DNA from: Salinibacterium sp. M195
GTDB taxonomy: Bacteria > Actinomycetota > Actinomycetes > Actinomycetales > Microbacteriaceae
Reading direction: 5' to 3'
NCBI RefSeq assembly: GCF_019443965.1
Contig: NZ_CP040814.1
Coordinates: 2,728,001 to 2,792,000 of the forward strand
Length of the DNA: 64,000 nt
Part shown: in pieces, positions 61,864-64,000 of the stretch
Layout of the letters: every line of letters begins with the position of its first letter
Numbering within the stretch: the first letter of the stretch is position 1
Position numbers and translations under genes: made by a program
Notes under the pieces: generated by a model
Told to the model about the DNA's origin: nothing
What the model saw: only the letters and a program-made list of their open reading frames with translations
The model's database searches: none

Positions 61864-63231
61864 CTACTGCCCTAATACCTGGCGGAGATAATCGTTCGCG
61901 AACACCCGCCCGGGATCGAGTCGCTCGCGAATTGCCAGGAACTCATTGAAACCCGAATAGGTGCCAGACAACGAATCGGCATGCCGGTTATGCAGCTTTC
62001 CCCAGTGTGGTCGACCGTCATGCGCCACCATAATCGCTTCGACTTCGCGGAAATACTCGGCCGGGTCTTCGCGCCAATACCGGTGCACCGCGACATATCC
62101 AGTAGCCCGCCCCGACGCGGTTGACAGCAGTAGTGAGTCCGCAGCCGCCGAACGCACCTCGATCGGGAATGAAACTTTCCATTTGCGGTCGGTAGTCAGT
62201 TTTTGGATGGCGCGGACGGCATCCGCGACCGCGTCGATCGGCAGGGCATATTCCATTTCGCGAAACCGCACGGTGCGATCGGTGACGAAGACGCTGCTCG
62301 ACACGTCAGTGAATTCGCGATTGCCCGAGAGCTTTACCGCAAGACGGTTGATGGGCGGGATGATCGCCGGCGCGGCCTTGCCCGCAGCGACAATGGCGCG
62401 ATACACGCCGTTGGCCATGAACTCATCGTCGAACCAGCTCGAAAACTTGGTGAGCGGATGCCGCGGCGCATCGCCAGGCAACCGCGTGTTGCTCTTGGTC
62501 AGGGCCGTCGTGGTGTGCGGCCAGACGTAAAACTCGAAGTGATCGGTATCGGCGCTGCGTTGCAGCCACTCAGCGAGCACGGTGTCAGCGGGTTCTGGTC
62601 GCTCGACCGCGTGAAGCAGAAAGGTGGGAACGCACTCGAGCGTGACGTCGACGAGGATGCCGAGAGCACCCAAGCTGAGGGCTACGGCCGGGAGCAGCTC
62701 GGCGTTCTCAATCGCGTTGATCCGCAGCACTTCGCCCGCCGCCGTAACGAGAGTGACGCCGCGCACTTGGGTGGCGATGCCGCCGAATCGCGCGCCCGTG
62801 CCATGGGTTCCGGTTGAGATTGCGCCGGCAATGGTTTGGCGATCGATGTCACCCATGTTGGTGAGCGCGAGGCCGAGGGGTTCGAGCAAGGCGGGGAGTT
62901 GGTGCAGGTTGGTGCCAGCACCGAGCGTGACGTAGGAGCCATCGACGGCGAGCACGCCCTCGATGGCGCCGACGTCGAGATGCACTCCGTCAGTCGCGGC
63001 GATTGAGGTGAAGCTGTGGCCAGCACCCCACGCCTTGACGGTGAGGCCATGATTGCGGGCGAAATTGACGATCTCCACGACCTCAGCGACGTTGGTCGGT
63101 TGAGCCAAAAACTCGGGACGCGCCCGTTCTGAACGCCCCCAGTTGCGCCACGGTGCGCCCGGCCGGAGGCTTGCGGGGGTGGTCGGTCGCGCCGCCGGCA
63201 GCGGTTGAGGCATCTGCTCGGGCGCGCTCAC
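61864..63231 (-). CDS. D-arabinono-1,4-lactone oxidase-family protein
   Basis: A 455-residue FAD-linked oxidase. The PP-loop FAD domain has VKAWGAGHSFTSIAATDGVHLDV and GDIDRQTIAGAISTGTHGTG. The C-terminal ALO domain ends with HWGKLHNRHADSL, whose HWGK is the catalytic family motif. It oxidises aldonolactones or related sugars; the exact substrate is not determined. Its start overlaps the stop of the upstream PLP enzyme (ATGA type), implying coupled translation and a shared pathway. Confidence 0.9.
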   Translation of the reverse strand: MSAPEQMPQPLPAARPTTPASLRPGAPWRNWGRSERARPEFLAQPTNVAEVVEIVNFARNHGLTVKAWGAGHSFTSIAATDGVHLDVGAIEGVLAVDGSYVTLGAGTNLHQLPALLEPLGLALTNMGDIDRQTIAGAISTGTHGTGARFGGIATQVRGVTLVTAAGEVLRINAIENAELLPAVALSLGALGILVDVTLECVPTFLLHAVERPEPADTVLAEWLQRSADTDHFEFYVWPHTTTALTKSNTRLPGDAPRHPLTKFSSWFDDEFMANGVYRAIVAAGKAAPAIIPPINRLAVKLSGNREFTDVSSSVFVTDRTVRFREMEYALPIDAVADAVRAIQKLTTDRKWKVSFPIEVRSAAADSLLLSTASGRATGYVAVHRYWREDPAEYFREVEAIMVAHDGRPHWGKLHNRHADSLSGTYSGFNEFLAIRERLDPGRVFANDYLRQVLGQ

Positions 63232-64000
63232 AGAAACGCCTTGCCTTCACCGCGGTAGGTCGGAACGGTTTCGATGATGCGGCCGTCTTCGACCACCGCG
63301 AACTCATTGAGGTGCTCCGAAAGTTCGCCTGCCTTGGTGTGCCTAAACCAGACACGGTCTCCGATGCTCAGCCCCTCAGCCCCGGGGCCCGTGAGCGGTG
63401 ACTGCACTTCGCCAGCGCCCTCGCGCGGCAAATACTTGAGCCCGGCCGGCCACGCTGGCTGGGGCATCCGATCGGGGCTGGGATCTCCGGAGGCGATCCA
63501 CCCGCCCCCATGAACGGTGGCGATATGGGGCGCAAATTTGCGATCCACCGAGAGAGCAAAGGCGGCAGCCGGAGCCGGCGTGAAGTGGCTGTACTGGTCG
63601 AACAGGTGCGGACCAAAGAGGCCACTGCCCGCTGCGACTTCGGTGACAGCCGGATCAGCGGCGGTGGATTCGAGTGATCCGGTGCCCCCGCCGTTCACGA
63701 ACTCGAGTGTCGAAATCTCGCTAATAGAGGCCACAATTTCGCCGCGGCGCTGCTGAAGGTCTTGGGCGGAGGCTCGCTGCACAACATCGAGCACTCGACC
63801 ATAAACCGGCTTGCCCGGCGGACGGTTGCCGACCCCCGCAATCTGCGCCTCGTAGGCCATAACGCCCACCAGAGTGAAACCAGCACGATCAACGACCGTG
63901 CTGGCGAGCGTGCGCGCTTGAGCTGCCGAATGCACCGGCGAACGATGCGCCCCCACGTGCCCGAGCAGTGGCGAATGCCACGACGCATCCACATCGATGC
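63228..64000 (-). CDS. PLP fold-III enzyme (amino-acid deaminase/D-threonine aldolase-like), cut by right edge
   Basis: 257 codons of the C-terminal part are visible; the frame is open to the window end, so the start lies outside. IDVDASWHSP at the edge is an internal alanine-racemase-like barrel strand. LEFVNGGGTGSLE binds the PLP phosphate. The last 100 residues form the D-serine-dehydratase-like beta domain, with GDRVWFRHTKAGELSEHLNEF carrying the His that binds zinc in such enzymes (HLNEF core). The Cys ligand of classical DSD enzymes is not evident. It is coupled to the lactone oxidase gene. Confidence 0.85.
   Translation of the reverse strand, partial: IDVDASWHSPLLGHVGAHRSPVHSAAQARTLASTVVDRAGFTLVGVMAYEAQIAGVGNRPPGKPVYGRVLDVVQRASAQDLQQRRGEIVASISEISTLEFVNGGGTGSLESTAADPAVTEVAAGSGLFGPHLFDQYSHFTPAPAAAFALSVDRKFAPHIATVHGGGWIASGDPSPDRMPQPAWPAGLKYLPREGAGEVQSPLTGPGAEGLSIGDRVWFRHTKAGELSEHLNEFAVVEDGRIIETVPTYRGEGKAFL

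Noticed and set aside
60584-61949. Long open frames on both strands overlapping the FAD monooxygenase
   Set aside because: The monooxygenase frame holds all three flavin motifs; the others lack any domain.
1-64000. tRNA, rRNA, transposase, integrase or replication origin
   Set aside because: All intergenic regions were looked over; none showed cloverleaf-like genes, DDE transposase or recombinase sequence, or clustered DnaA boxes.

Overview
The window looks like a chromosomal stretch of a high-GC actinobacterium, most likely a member of the Microbacteriaceae. The reasons are GC-rich coding sequence, frequent GTG and TTG starts, a high density of the hexamer GCATCC/GGATGC, and actinobacterial family genes (DUF4245, DUF4307, class II FbaA, GlpX, RmuC, F420-type PPOX oxidoreductase). 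The block ispH / xseA-xseB-DUF4245-carbonic anhydrase-fumC / phoH / uppS / trhA / DUF4307-greA-ilvA also looks typically actinobacterial. No rRNA, tRNA, CRISPR array, intact insertion sequence or phage was seen.

Layout. 1-5.6 kb: leftward oligopeptide ABC operon (oppA-oppB-oppC-oppDF) with a further lipoprotein cut by the left edge. 5.8-9.9 kb: DCC-family thiol protein, CPBP membrane protein, GyrI-like and VOC proteins, and a membrane-anchored solute-binding/VWA fusion. 9.9-14.8 kb: glycine cleavage operon gcvT-gcvH-gcvP behind a tandem glycine riboswitch. 14.9-17.5 kb: Lrp regulator divergent from a citrulline hydrolase (CtlX-like) and ornithine cyclodeaminase pair. 17.5-21.9 kb: PPOX protein, squalene-cyclase-like protein, an MFS transporter behind a TPP riboswitch, and a two-gene operon of a haem-oxygenase-like diiron protein plus a CDGSH Fe-S protein. 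22-26.1 kb: a rearranged segment with a LAXTG-anchored surface protein sitting between fragments of an LLM gene and a phnA gene whose intact copies lie just upstream. 26.2-31.1 kb: an accessory stretch (nitroreductase, SDR, GNATs, parDE, decayed vapBC, class II glutamine amidotransferase), part of it bounded by a 24-bp direct repeat of the ychF 3' end. 31-39.6 kb: ychF, mmsA, a LysR regulator, rmuC, glpX, DUF2975/Xre pair and fbaA. 39.6-53.6 kb: core housekeeping genes. 53.6-57.7 kb: a four-gene ABC importer of unknown substrate. 57.8-64 kb: YcaQ-like glycosylase, htpX, lemA, an FAD monooxygenase, and a D-arabinono-1,4-lactone oxidase translationally coupled to a PLP fold-III enzyme that runs off the right edge.

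Functional threads. Amino-acid use recurs: peptide import, glycine cleavage, citrulline to ornithine to proline, threonine dehydratase, and probably D-amino-acid breakdown. Central carbon is represented by FbaA, GlpX, FumC and MmsA. Two riboswitches and several strong hairpins or palindromes indicate much local RNA- or operator-level control. The most unusual parts are the decayed phnA/LLM duplication, the ychF-tail-bounded island, the diiron/CDGSH operon, the terminator-like hairpin immediately before greA, and the inverted repeat enclosing the DUF2975 start codon. All assignments come from reading the sequence; no database search was possible.
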